Source of the DNA: Absicoccus porci
GTDB lineage: Bacteria; Bacillota_I; Bacilli_A; Erysipelotrichales; Erysipelotrichaceae
Assembly (NCBI RefSeq): GCF_003725415.1
Contig: NZ_RJQC01000002.1
Span: forward strand, 1 to 32,679
Length of the DNA stretch: 32,679 nucleotides
Reading direction: 5' to 3'
The position numbers and the translations under genes are program-made. Of the stretch, positions 1-7,119 are shown piece after piece (the first letter of the stretch is position 1; the number at the start of each line of letters is the position of its first letter). A model generated the notes under the pieces. That model saw only the letters and a program-made list of their open reading frames with translations, was not told where the DNA came from and made no database searches.

Positions 1-2
1 TG

Positions 3-89
3 AATAATCGGCCACGAAAGTTCCTTGGCTATAAGACACCAAATGAAGTTATGAACGAAACAGACTCACATACATCGTGTTGCACTTAA
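3..89 (+). CDS. IS30-family transposase, C-terminal end (partial)
   Basis: The window opens inside a reading frame whose last residues read NNRPRKFLGYKTPNEVMN and then run to a TAA at 87-89. The string 'NNRPRK.LGYKTP.E' is the hallmark C-terminus of IS30-family DDE transposases, where it follows the catalytic Glu helix. Just past and over the stop lies a sequence around 78-106 of the kind found at IS30 right ends (TTGCACTTAATTTGACAATTC). The rest of the element is upstream of the window, so intactness cannot be judged. It would be a cut-and-paste/copy mobile element whose right end lies about 120 bp before the cold-shock gene. Confidence 0.75.
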   Translation, partial: NNRPRKFLGYKTPNEVMNETDSHTSCCT

Positions 90-152
90 TTTGACAATTC
101 ATCTTTTCAAAAAAAACCGAATCGATACATTTATTTTTTTCTATATTTGAAT

Positions 153-158
153 TATAAT
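153..158 (+). promoter_or_regulatory. -10 box of the cold-shock gene promoter
   Basis: TATAAT at 153-158 lies about 70 nt before the cspA-type start codon. No good -35 is visible at 16-18 bp (TTTATT-like sequence only). A start near 165 would give a leader of roughly 60 nt, in which TTTCCTT (185-191) can pair with AAGGAAA (198-204), just before the ribosome binding site TAGGAGA. Confidence 0.5.
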
Positions 159-226
159 TTATGCATGGGGGAGTACCTTTCCATTTTCCTTCGTAAAAAG
201 GAAAGTTAGTTTTAGGAGATGTAATT

Positions 227-433
227 ATGTTAACAGGGAAAGTAAAATGGTTTAACACCGAAAAAGGATATGGATTTATCATCGATGCCAATGGTAAAGA
301 TGTATTTGTTCATTATTCTTCCATTCAAGCTGATGGTTTCAAAAATCTTGAAGAAGGCCAAACCGTTTCGTATGATTTGGTTGAAACAGATCGAGGACCA
401 CAAGCCAATAACGTAAAAGTTATCGGCGAATAG
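227..433 (+). CDS. cspA: cold-shock protein, CspA/CspB family
   Basis: A 68-residue single cold-shock domain, the full usual length. The start [18 protein letters not shown] and the segment DVFVHYSSI contain the RNP1 (GYGFI) and RNP2 (VFVHY) nucleic-acid-binding motifs with their exposed aromatic residues. Proteins of this family bind single-stranded RNA/DNA in the cytoplasm and act as RNA chaperones during cold shock or in general growth. The start is fixed by a TTTAGGAGAT ribosome binding site 7-8 nt upstream. It is monocistronic, lies between an IS30 remnant and a convergent folA, and ends at a shared bidirectional terminator. The symbol is generic; which paralogue this is cannot be told from one copy. 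Confidence 0.95.
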   Translation: MLTGKVKWFNTEKGYGFIIDANGKDVFVHYSSIQADGFKNLEEGQTVSYDLVETDRGPQANNVKVIGE

Positions 434-482
434 TCGCTTATTATTCAATTTTGATTGTTCGTTTATCCTTCCCCCTTAAAAA

Positions 483-503
483 AGGAGAGCTTCTCGCTCT
501 CCT
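483..503. terminator. bidirectional terminator between cspA and folA
   Basis: AGGAGAGC (483-490) pairs perfectly with GCTCTCCT (496-503) around a 5-nt loop. On the plus strand it is followed by a T-rich run (ATATTTTTTG), on the minus strand by TTTTTTAAGG. It therefore serves both converging genes and overlaps the folA stop codon. Confidence 0.85.
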
Positions 504-987
504 ATATTTTTTGTTTTGTATACTTTACAATTTCATATGCCACATCATTTTCTTCATCTTCTGCTAAGACCGTTTTTTCATACAAAGAAGAATCAAACAT
601 CGGAAAATAAACATCGGCATCTTCAGCATCTTGAATGTGTGTCAACAACAATTCATCGGCATACGGTAACATCTGTGCATAAATTTGGGCACCACCAATC
701 ACATAGACATCGACATCCTTTTCTTTATACGCTTTCATAAACGCATCAATCGTTGAAAAGACTTCTACTTCTGGTTCTACAAACGGATCCGAACGTGAAA
801 TGACAATATGATGGCGACCTGGCAACAAATGTGGCAATGACTCATACGTTTTCCGACCCATCAAAACAATCTGCCCCTTTGTGGTTTGCCGAAAAAACTG
901 CATATCCCCTTTCAAATGCCAAATTAAATCATTATTTTTTCCTAGTTCATAATTTTTGCCAACCGCGGCAATTTCAATTAATTTCAT
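502..987 (-). CDS. folA: dihydrofolate reductase
   Basis: This 161-residue protein reduces dihydrofolate to tetrahydrofolate with NADPH and regenerates the cofactor oxidised by ThyA, encoded immediately upstream. Visible motifs are the N-terminal IAAVGKNYELGKNN, the substrate-binding LIWHLKGDMQFFR with the expected active-site acid (Asp28), the cofactor motif GRKTYESLP, and IGGAQIYAQ. The start at 987 is chosen over the longer frame to 1020 because AGAAGGAG sits 6-7 nt before it; the longer version would run into the thyA coding end. It is the last gene of the minus-strand unit, 10 nt after thyA, and ends in the terminator shared with cspA. Confidence 0.95.
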   Translation of the reverse strand: MKLIEIAAVGKNYELGKNNDLIWHLKGDMQFFRQTTKGQIVLMGRKTYESLPHLLPGRHHIVISRSDPFVEPEVEVFSTIDAFMKAYKEKDVDVYVIGGAQIYAQMLPYADELLLTHIQDAEDADVYFPMFDSSLYEKTVLAEDEENDVAYEIVKYTKQKI

Positions 988-997
988 TACACTCCTT

Positions 998-1870
998 CTA
1001 TTGGGATATTGGAAAAGCAATCTTTCCCATATGTTGATAATTTAATAATTTAATATCTGTAATATCTTTACTATGATCAAAATCATAGAAATCTTTGATA
1101 TCTGGATTCAGCCATAACGTAGGTGCTGGTAACGGCTTTTTTGTATAATATCGATGGAGTTGTTCTTTAATACCATCGACTTGATTCACATAGATATGCG
1201 CATCCTTGATGGACCAGCTCATCGCACCTGGTTTCAATCCGGTTACTTGCGCTAACATACACAACAATACGGCATATTGCGTGACATTGAATGGCAATCC
1301 CAACGGTACATCACAACTTCGCTGATGGACCCACACATTCAATTTTCCATCGGTGATATCCCATTCGCTTGACCAAACACAGCTTGGTAATACAGCCGTA
1401 TCCAAATATTCATCTTGCCACAAAGACATCACACGACGACGATCATCCGGTGTATTTTTTAGACTATCGATCAATCGATCTATCAAACCCATCTTTTTGA
1501 CAATGTAACCATATGCGGTACCAATTGTATGTGCATATTTTGGATCAAAATGCTTCAACACTTTGCCCGTTTTTTGATCTTTCCAATCACCGTTTTCATC
1601 GATTTCCCATAAATCCCAAATATGAACATTTCGTTCTTGTAGCCATCGTACATCATTGGACTGTACTTGATAAATCCACAACATTTCTAAGACGGCTTGT
1701 CGAATAAATAATTGTTTTGTCGTTAAAATTGGAAATTCTTCGCCTACATCCAAGGTGAAATACGCACTTGGAATCTTGATGGAATCAATGCCCGTACGAT
1801 TCTGTACTTGTTTTCCTTGACGTAAGATATTTTCGCAAATACGACAATAAATTTCATCCCATGCTGACAT
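998..1870 (-). CDS. thyA: thymidylate synthase ThyA
   Basis: A 290-residue folate-dependent thymidylate synthase that methylates dUMP to dTMP using methylene-tetrahydrofolate. The active-site Cys is Cys164 in LPSCVWSSEW. The phosphate-binding arginines lie in DRRRVMS (144-146), and the signature QRSCDVPLGLPFN (183-195) is complete. The stretch DAHIYVNQVDG corresponds to the conserved nucleotide-binding His/Tyr region. Length is normal for the group with a small insert around residues 85-115. The start codon directly abuts the stop of the preceding HAD gene, and folA follows after 10 nt, so translation is probably coupled. The thyA-folA pair is a common dTMP-cycle arrangement. Confidence 0.96.
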   Translation of the reverse strand: MSAWDEIYCRICENILRQGKQVQNRTGIDSIKIPSAYFTLDVGEEFPILTTKQLFIRQAVLEMLWIYQVQSNDVRWLQERNVHIWDLWEIDENGDWKDQKTGKVLKHFDPKYAHTIGTAYGYIVKKMGLIDRLIDSLKNTPDDRRRVMSLWQDEYLDTAVLPSCVWSSEWDITDGKLNVWVHQRSCDVPLGLPFNVTQYAVLLCMLAQVTGLKPGAMSWSIKDAHIYVNQVDGIKEQLHRYYTKKPLPAPTLWLNPDIKDFYDFDHSKDITDIKLLNYQHMGKIAFPISQ

Positions 1871-2698
1871 TTATTTCTCCTTTTCCAATAGATACTCTTT
1901 AATAAAATGACCAACAGCCCCTTTATCATTGGTCAACGTTGTTACATATCTCGCATTCATTTTGGATTCTTTGGATCCATTGGCCATGCATACACCACAA
2001 CCTACTAACCCTAACATTTCTTGATCATTGGGTGCATCTCCAAAAGCCATGATTGTTTCCAAAGGAACACCATAATGTTTCGCTAATTTCTTCATTCCAA
2101 ATCCTTTGTTGATATGTGGATCCACATATTCGAACAAAGTATCACTGGTCGCAAAACCAACAACACGATCATCATAGAAGTGACTGGCTCTTTCTAATAC
2201 AACCGGCATATAATCTGATTCAAAATGCATCATTAATTTATTGATGTCCCGATTCTGCATAAATTCATGCATATTGACTTCAATTTCCGTTTCGCCAAAC
2301 ATCTTGGAATCTGCTCTTGTTTTTTCATTGGATTTGCTCGTATAACGAGTAGGCCCCATGACCACATGAAATTCAACATCCAAATCTTCAAAAAAACGAA
2401 TGATCCTCAGTACCACATCACTAGAAATCAAATGATATTCTTCTTTATCACGACGTCGTAGATCATATAAGACGCCACCATTCATCCCGACAATAAAACT
2501 TACATCTTGTTCAATGCCCCAATCATGGATCATCGGACGAACGGTTTCAATGGGACGTCCAGAAGCAATCCCAAATAAAATACCGCGATCTTTCAAGCCA
2601 CTGATTGCTTCGCGATTAATGGCTGGCACTTTTTTCTTTGAATCCAAAAAAGTTCCATCTAAATCGGTTGCCACTAATGTGATCGTTTCATTTTTCAT
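1871..2698 (-). CDS. Cof-type HAD-superfamily phosphatase (HAD-IIB)
   Basis: A 275-residue Cof/YidA-like sugar- or nucleotide-phosphate phosphatase. Motif I is TDLDGTFLDS with nucleophile Asp12 and Asp14. Motif II is GIASGRP, and motif IV is AFGDAPNDQEML near residues 215-226; the C2B cap domain lies between them. Members usually dephosphorylate small sugar phosphates, FMN or PLP, with broad specificity, so the substrate cannot be read from sequence. The ribosome binding site is inside the end of the aminopeptidase gene (GAGGTAAG), with a 4-nt gap. A second paralogue (4833-5663) heads the same operon, which is unusual. Confidence 0.9.
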   Translation of the reverse strand: MKNETITLVATDLDGTFLDSKKKVPAINREAISGLKDRGILFGIASGRPIETVRPMIHDWGIEQDVSFIVGMNGGVLYDLRRRDKEEYHLISSDVVLRIIRFFEDLDVEFHVVMGPTRYTSKSNEKTRADSKMFGETEIEVNMHEFMQNRDINKLMMHFESDYMPVVLERASHFYDDRVVGFATSDTLFEYVDPHINKGFGMKKLAKHYGVPLETIMAFGDAPNDQEMLGLVGCGVCMANGSKESKMNARYVTTLTNDKGAVGHFIKEYLLEKEK

Positions 2699-2702
2699 TT
2701 TC

Positions 2703-4082
2703 TTACCTCATAAATTCTATAAACGCTTTATAGCCGCGATACGCTTCATACACATCGGCTTTGGATGATACTTCATGGGGTGCATGCATATTATGAAGTG
2801 GTACGCCACAATCAATGACACGCATACCATAATTAGCCAAGATATAAGCGATGGTTCCTCCACCACCAGCATCGACCTTACCTAATTCACCGGTTTGCCA
2901 ATGGACATTTCCTTTTTCCATAACGGCACGTAATTGTGCGATATATTCTGCATTCGCATCGTTACAACCACTCTTGCCTCGAGCACCTGTATATTTATTG
3001 AACGCCAAACCATAGCCAAATTTTGGTTGGTTATCATTGGGACTGGATACATCCGCATAATTTGGATCATGCGCAGCACATACATCACTCGACAACATAG
3101 CTGAATGAAGCAATGTTCGACGAACAGCTAAGTTTGAATCTTTGCCTAAAGCATACAAGACTTCAGCTACAAAATCCTCAAAAAATTGTGACTGCATACC
3201 AGTTGCTCCTTGTGAACCTACTTCTTCTTTATCTACCAATAAACAAGCCGCTGTTCGTTGTAGATGACGATCTTCCAACATAGCTCGTAAGGAAGAATAG
3301 GCACAAACCTTATCATCTTGTCCATACGCTAAGATCAAACTCTTATCCAATCCACAAGAACGAGCTTTTCCTGCTGGTACAACTTCTAATTCCGCACTGA
3401 TAAAGTCTTCTTCTTCAAATCCATAATTCGTTTTTAAGATTTGCAGGATATGTGCTTTGACTGGATCCTCTTTTCCATCTGCCAAAGGAATCGAGCCAAT
3501 CGTCACATTTAACGATTCTCCTTCCACGACTTGATCCGCTTTTTTATTCATTTGTTTCGAAGCCAAATGAATCAATAAGTCACTGATCACAAAGACAGGA
3601 TCTTCTTCTTTATCACCGATAGCCACATCGATCGTTTGCCCATTTTTCAAAACAACCACACCATAGATAGCCAACGGAATGGTTACCCATTGATATTTTT
3701 TGACACCGCCATAATAATGCGTATCAAAATAGGCCAGATCTCCCTCTTCATAGAGCGGATGTTGTTTCAAATCCAAACGAGGACTATCAATATGTGCACC
3801 TAAGATATTCATTCCATCTTCTAAAGGATCATCGCCAATTTGCATCAAAGCAACCGCCTTATTCATCTGATTCATATACACTTTATCTTGAGGATGCAAC
3901 GACTCTTTCTTTTGAATGATTTCTTCGATATTGCGATAACCAGCTGCTTCGGCTTTTTCAATAGCCAGCTGCACAAATCGACGTTCCGTCTTCGCTTTAC
4001 TTAGAAAAGCCATATAATCATCACAAAAAGACATCACTTCTGCTTGTTTTTTTTCATCATAATCTTTCCATGCTAATCCCAT
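2703..4082 (-). CDS. M18-family zinc aminopeptidase
   Basis: A 459-residue cytoplasmic metallo-aminopeptidase of the aspartyl aminopeptidase/aminopeptidase I family. Visible are the first metal-ligand motif LGAHIDSPRLDLK, the catalytic LVDKEEVGSQGATG, DVCAAHDPNYADVSS, and the C-terminal ligand region HNMHAPHEVSSKADV. Length is normal (430-470 residues). The start at 4082 is preferred to the longer frame to 4151: a strong GGAGGAGAT ribosome binding site precedes it, and the extension would lie entirely within murI. It overlaps the murI end by 10 nt, so the two are translationally coupled. The likely role is recycling of peptides carrying N-terminal acidic or neutral residues. Confidence 0.92.
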   Translation of the reverse strand: MGLAWKDYDEKKQAEVMSFCDDYMAFLSKAKTERRFVQLAIEKAEAAGYRNIEEIIQKKESLHPQDKVYMNQMNKAVALMQIGDDPLEDGMNILGAHIDSPRLDLKQHPLYEEGDLAYFDTHYYGGVKKYQWVTIPLAIYGVVVLKNGQTIDVAIGDKEEDPVFVISDLLIHLASKQMNKKADQVVEGESLNVTIGSIPLADGKEDPVKAHILQILKTNYGFEEEDFISAELEVVPAGKARSCGLDKSLILAYGQDDKVCAYSSLRAMLEDRHLQRTAACLLVDKEEVGSQGATGMQSQFFEDFVAEVLYALGKDSNLAVRRTLLHSAMLSSDVCAAHDPNYADVSSPNDNQPKFGYGLAFNKYTGARGKSGCNDANAEYIAQLRAVMEKGNVHWQTGELGKVDAGGGGTIAYILANYGMRVIDCGVPLHNMHAPHEVSSKADVYEAYRGYKAFIEFMR

Positions 4083-4843
4083 GTAATCTCCTCCATTCTT
4101 TTTAGTAATTTTTTTGATAAATCTATTTTCGATGGATCCGTATTTTTCCAAACGATGGATCCGCCTTGGTCATTTAATTCTCCTTTTTGTTTTAAAATAT
4201 CTTCCAAATGACGAATGGTTCCCCAATTGCCATCCACTAAATGTACATCTTCTGGTAAAAGTTTCTTTAGAAAATTCCGATAAAACAAAAAATGAGTACA
4301 TCCTAAAACGATACTATCAACCTTTGGACTCTGATGTAAATATTCAGTTAATACCCTTTCAATCATGGATTCATTATCCAGTTGATCTTCTTCAACGATA
4401 CGAACCAATTGTGGACATGGTACCCGATAAATGGTATGTTCATCATCAAAACGATCCATTAATCGTGCAAACTTTTGTTCTTTTAATGTCAATTCTGTAG
4501 CCCATACCGCAATATGTTGTTTAGGCCCAATTTCACAAGCTACTTTCAAAGCTGGTTCCATCCCAATAATGGGAATATCATAGCGATTGCGTAGTAAGTC
4601 TACACAAGCACTGGTTGCGGTGTTGCACGCAATCACGATTGCTTTCACATGTTGCGATACAAACCAATCACAAATTGCTAAACAACGTTGTGTTATCTCT
4701 TCTTTGGTTTTGGTGCCATATGGATTGTATTTGGAATCCCCCAAGAAAATAAAATCTTCTTTTGGTAATTGCTTTTGGGCAACGGATAATACACTGATTC
4801 CTCCCAATCCTGAATCAAATATACCAATGGAATCATTCACCAT
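4073..4843 (-). CDS. murI: glutamate racemase
   Basis: A 256-residue cofactor-independent racemase that supplies D-glutamate for peptidoglycan. It begins with the typical GIFDSGLGG. The two catalytic cysteines are Cys73 in IACNTATS and Cys182 in GCTHFLFY; the motif NPYGTKTKEEI also fits. The central segment IAVWATELTLKEQKF is more divergent than in textbook members but occupies the expected position. The start at 4843 is set by AGGAGG 6 nt upstream; the longer frame to 4891 has no such site. The start overlaps the end of the preceding HAD gene by 11 nt, and the stop overlaps the aminopeptidase start. Confidence 0.93.
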   Translation of the reverse strand: MVNDSIGIFDSGLGGISVLSVAQKQLPKEDFIFLGDSKYNPYGTKTKEEITQRCLAICDWFVSQHVKAIVIACNTATSACVDLLRNRYDIPIIGMEPALKVACEIGPKQHIAVWATELTLKEQKFARLMDRFDDEHTIYRVPCPQLVRIVEEDQLDNESMIERVLTEYLHQSPKVDSIVLGCTHFLFYRNFLKKLLPEDVHLVDGNWGTIRHLEDILKQKGELNDQGGSIVWKNTDPSKIDLSKKLLKRMEEITWD

Positions 4844-5663
4844 CTTGTTGCCTCCTATCAAAATATTTTTCCATAAAATCTGCCCAACCATCCATTGTAC
4901 ATGGTCGATCGGTCACTACATCGGCAATCGCCTTTGTATCTTCTGAACCATTCTTTAAACAAACGCCGAGCCCACTGTATTCCAACATGCCATTGTCATT
5001 GGATGTATCCCCAAATGCCATGACTTGTTCTGGTGATAATCCATTGATTTCACAATATTGACGCAATGCATACCCTTTATCCGTATGAATATTGGTGAAT
5101 TCAAATAACGTTGGCTGGGTCTTAAAGCCAATATAGTTTGGACTGGGGTGGGCTTGAAAATACGATTCCACTTCTTCCATTTGATTGGCTTTAATTCGAA
5201 ACATGATCTTCGCATTTTCTTTTTGATAGAGATATGCGATATCATCCACTTTATGGATGGATCGATGTCCAGAAAGAGCAGAACTAATAACCGTTGTATC
5301 TCGTTTGACACAAACAATTGTATCATCCTCATAAATAATGGGATTGGCATGAAACTGTTTCATGATCTCAATCGTTTCTTTGATCCATTCTGGTTTCATT
5401 AGATAATATGTATATTCTTTTTGATGAACAGCATCGCGAAGACTGGATCCATTCATTCCAATTAACATATCAGCGGGTTCAATATGCCATTTTTCCATCA
5501 TATGATCCAAATCATATAAAGGACGCCCACTGGCTAAACCAAAATAAATATTCTTTTCTTTCAGCGTTTTGATCATTCGTTTGGCCCTTGGTGTTAATAA
5601 ATTATGGCGAACGACCAAGGTATCATCGATATCGCAAACAACCAATTTTAAATCTTTTATCAT
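4833..5663 (-). CDS. Cof-type HAD-superfamily phosphatase, first gene of operon
   Basis: A 276-residue HAD-IIB phosphatase with motif I CDIDDTLVV (Asp11/Asp13), motif II GLASGRP, and motif IV AFGDTSNDNGML; it is paralogous to 1871-2698. Its substrate is not predictable, though sugar phosphates are typical. The ATG at 5663 has no Shine-Dalgarno sequence. Instead an extended -10 (TGG-TATACT) ends exactly 6 nt before it, so the transcript would begin at or next to the A of the ATG (leaderless). A longer frame to 5696 would start inside the upstream terminator hairpin and is rejected. It opens the HAD-murI-M18-HAD-thyA-folA unit. Confidence 0.9.
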   Translation of the reverse strand: MIKDLKLVVCDIDDTLVVRHNLLTPRAKRMIKTLKEKNIYFGLASGRPLYDLDHMMEKWHIEPADMLIGMNGSSLRDAVHQKEYTYYLMKPEWIKETIEIMKQFHANPIIYEDDTIVCVKRDTTVISSALSGHRSIHKVDDIAYLYQKENAKIMFRIKANQMEEVESYFQAHPSPNYIGFKTQPTLFEFTNIHTDKGYALRQYCEINGLSPEQVMAFGDTSNDNGMLEYSGLGVCLKNGSEDTKAIADVVTDRPCTMDGWADFMEKYFDRRQQDGE

Positions 5664-5669
5664 GGTTCC

Positions 5670-5678
5670 AGTATACCA
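5670..5678 (-). promoter_or_regulatory. extended -10 promoter for a leaderless transcript
   Basis: Read on the minus strand, TGGTATACT (TGn plus the TATACT hexamer) is followed by six bases and then the ATG at 5663. No recognisable -35 lies 16-18 bp upstream, as is common with extended -10 promoters. The site sits directly after the terminator at 5684-5710. Confidence 0.6.
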
Positions 5679-5683
5679 CGAAA

Positions 5684-5710
5684 AAGAGCTAACCATTCCG
5701 ATTAGCTCTT
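5684..5710 (-). terminator. intrinsic terminator of the 82-residue gene
   Basis: AAGAGCTAA (5684-5692) pairs perfectly with TTAGCTCTT (5702-5710) around a 9-nt loop. On the minus strand it is followed by TTTTT (complement of 5681-5685), closing the transcript from 5735-5983. Confidence 0.85.
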
Positions 5711-5734
5711 CTTTGATACATATTATGTTCTGTA

Positions 5735-5983
5735 TTAATGAATCAATGCCACTTTACGATAGATGTCTGCATGCAACAATTCTTTATTCTGATGATCAAT
5801 GATTTCTGGACAAGCTGTAAAGGCTCGATCTAAGTAATAGGTATTACCGTCTGTACCATCAAACATATAGATCATAGCTGCTAAACCGCAATCCAATACA
5901 TATGGATGAGCTTTCATTTCTCCTTTCTCTTTATACATAGTTTCAATAAATTCTTTTGGTTCTAAATGGACGATCGCTTTCAT
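5735..5983 (-). CDS. small orphan protein of 82 residues
   Basis: I do not recognise this family. The protein (MKAIVHLEPKEFIETMYKEK at its start) is soluble, mildly acidic to neutral, without signal peptide or membrane segment. It has a central region YVLDCGLAAMIYMFDGTDGN rich in small and aromatic residues. The start at 5983 is supported by a perfect AAGGAGG 8 nt upstream; the longer frame to 6091 has none. It appears monocistronic: a promoter TTGTTA-17 bp-CATAAT lies at 6011-6039 and a clean terminator at 5684-5710. That full set of expression signals makes it a real gene despite the unknown role. Confidence 0.8.
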   Translation of the reverse strand: MKAIVHLEPKEFIETMYKEKGEMKAHPYVLDCGLAAMIYMFDGTDGNTYYLDRAFTACPEIIDHQNKELLHADIYRKVALIH

Positions 5984-6010
5984 AAGTTCTTCCTCCTTGT
6001 TGGTGTCTTC

Positions 6011-6039
6011 ATTATGTCGAAAATCAAGCACCATAACAA
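6011..6039 (-). promoter_or_regulatory. promoter of the 82-residue gene
   Basis: On the minus strand TTGTTA (6034-6039) and CATAAT (6011-6016) are separated by exactly 17 bp, placing a start about 20 nt before the AAGGAGG ribosome binding site of 5735-5983. Confidence 0.6.
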
Positions 6040-6149
6040 CCAATATTTTTGAATTTATGCAAAAACAAAAATATATTATTTGTAAAATCATATGTAAGCG
6101 TTATATTTATTTTGTTTCAAAAATTTATTCTATCGATATAGGATGCCAT

Positions 6150-6402
6150 AAAAAAAGGAATCAGCCGATTCCTCCCCCAAGTGCTTTTGATTTCTCTTTT
6201 TGAAACCTTGTCTCTCACACTTGTATAAATGAAAGGAGCTCCTCACTATTATCATTTGGGAACTCCTTCCTACGTTATATCTCATCCTGATGTAGCTTTC
6301 TTTCTCTTCTTCTGAAGTATGCAAAATTTTCGCATTTCTTATCTTATCATCCGGCTTGAGCATTTACAGAGCTTTTCTACCCTCTGTTATAACCTCTTTA
6401 CA
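6150..6402 (-). ncRNA. candidate structured small RNA, family unknown
   Basis: This stretch of over 300 bases has no convincing ORF but several stem-loops. On the minus strand the order is ACAGAG/CTCTGT (6366-6371 with 6382-6387), a 10-bp stem (6233-6242 with 6259-6268), a nested hairpin (CAAGTG 6178-6183 with CACTTG 6218-6223, inner GATTTC 6189-6194 with GAAACC 6202-6207), and a terminator (AGGAATC 6156-6162 with GATTCCT 6167-6173, then a T run). Two stems contain one G-U wobble each that is a pair only in the minus-strand RNA (A-C on the plus strand). A possible promoter, TTGAAA-17 bp-TATTAT, overlaps the his terminator. I matched it to no known riboswitch, 6S RNA or tmRNA. Confidence 0.5.
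6156..6173 (-). terminator. terminator of the candidate small RNA
   Basis: A 7-bp perfect stem (AGGAATC/GATTCCT) with loop AGCC is followed on the minus strand by seven T residues (complement of 6150-6156). Confidence 0.75.
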
Positions 6403-6420
6403 CCTGTATAATAAAAAAAA

Positions 6421-6458
6421 GATGTCATTCTTTCAATCCATCTGGAAAGAATGACATC
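6421..6458 (-). terminator. terminator of the histidine operon
   Basis: GATGTCATTCTTTC (6421-6434) pairs perfectly over 14 bp with GAAAGAATGACATC (6445-6458). On the minus strand it is followed by eight T residues, 12 nt after the hisE stop. Confidence 0.9.
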
Positions 6459-6469
6459 CCAATTGGTAT

Positions 6470-6793
6470 TTATCGATTTACGATTGGCTTACGTTCTGCT
6501 TTTAGATTATGTTGTTTTTCAGCACGACGATCTAATTCTGCTTCCACATCTTCTAATGTGATACCTTTTTCAGCCATTAACACCAACACATGATAGGAAA
6601 GATCACAAATCTCACCAATCAATTCTTCTTTAGATTGAGACAAAGCCGCAATAACAACTTCTGTTGATTCTTCTCCTACTTTTTTTAATATTTTTTCCAA
6701 TCCCTTGTTGTAAAGATACGTTGTATAACTACCTTCTTCTGGATTGGCTTTTCTTTCGACAACCGTTTGATAATCCCGCTCTAACGCTTTCAT
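6470..6793 (-). CDS. hisE: phosphoribosyl-ATP pyrophosphatase
   Basis: A 107-residue enzyme of the MazG-like all-alpha fold that hydrolyses phosphoribosyl-ATP to phosphoribosyl-AMP, step 2 of histidine synthesis. Typical features are [21 protein letters not shown] and the metal-binding E..EE...E/D pattern ([23 protein letters not shown]). The start at 6793 follows GAAGGAGAAG and forms an ATGA overlap with hisI; the longer frame to 6829 would duplicate hisI coding sequence. HisI and HisE are separate here, not fused as in enterobacteria. It is the last gene of the operon. Confidence 0.94.
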   Translation of the reverse strand: MKALERDYQTVVERKANPEEGSYTTYLYNKGLEKILKKVGEESTEVVIAALSQSKEELIGEICDLSYHVLVLMAEKGITLEDVEAELDRRAEKQHNLKAERKPIVNR

Positions 6794-7119
6794 TTCACTT
6801 CTTCTCCTTCTAATGTCCGATAAAAACAAGTACGATGTCCTGTATGGCAGGCTGCTCCATCCTGCACAACTTTTAATAAGATCGTATCTTCATCACAATC
6901 AACCAATATTTCTTTGACATGTTGATAATGACCACTGGTTTCGCCTTTTTTCCATAGTTCCTTACGAGAACGTGACCAATACGTAGCTAGGCCTGAACGC
7001 AATGTTTCTTGTAGACTTTCTTCATTCATATAACCCAGCATCAAAACTTGGCCATTCTCTACATCTTGAACCACACAAGGAACAAGACCATCCCCTTTAT
7101 TAAAATCAATTTGAATCAT
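6790..7119 (-). CDS. hisI: phosphoribosyl-AMP cyclohydrolase
   Basis: A 109-residue zinc enzyme that opens the adenine ring of phosphoribosyl-AMP (step 3). Metal-site motifs are [11 protein letters not shown] (Mg/Zn aspartates) and [11 protein letters not shown] with the zinc cysteines; GYMNEESLQ and [17 protein letters not shown] bind the nucleotide. It is the stand-alone form without a HisE domain, of normal length. The start overlaps the hisF stop by 4 nt and the end overlaps hisE by 4 nt, showing tight translational coupling. Confidence 0.95.
   Translation of the reverse strand: MIQIDFNKGDGLVPCVVQDVENGQVLMLGYMNEESLQETLRSGLATYWSRSRKELWKKGETSGHYQHVKEILVDCDEDTILLKVVQDGAACHTGHRTCFYRTLEGEEVK

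Noticed and set aside
2267..2461. Plus-strand ORFs over the minus-strand HAD, M18 and murI genes.
   Set aside because: They are complementary-strand shadows of well-supported genes, without ribosome binding sites.
6130..6363. 77-residue minus-strand ORF (MLKPDDKIRNAK...).
   Set aside because: No ribosome binding site, composition unlike neighbours, and it runs through several stem-loops and the terminator; better explained as a structured RNA.
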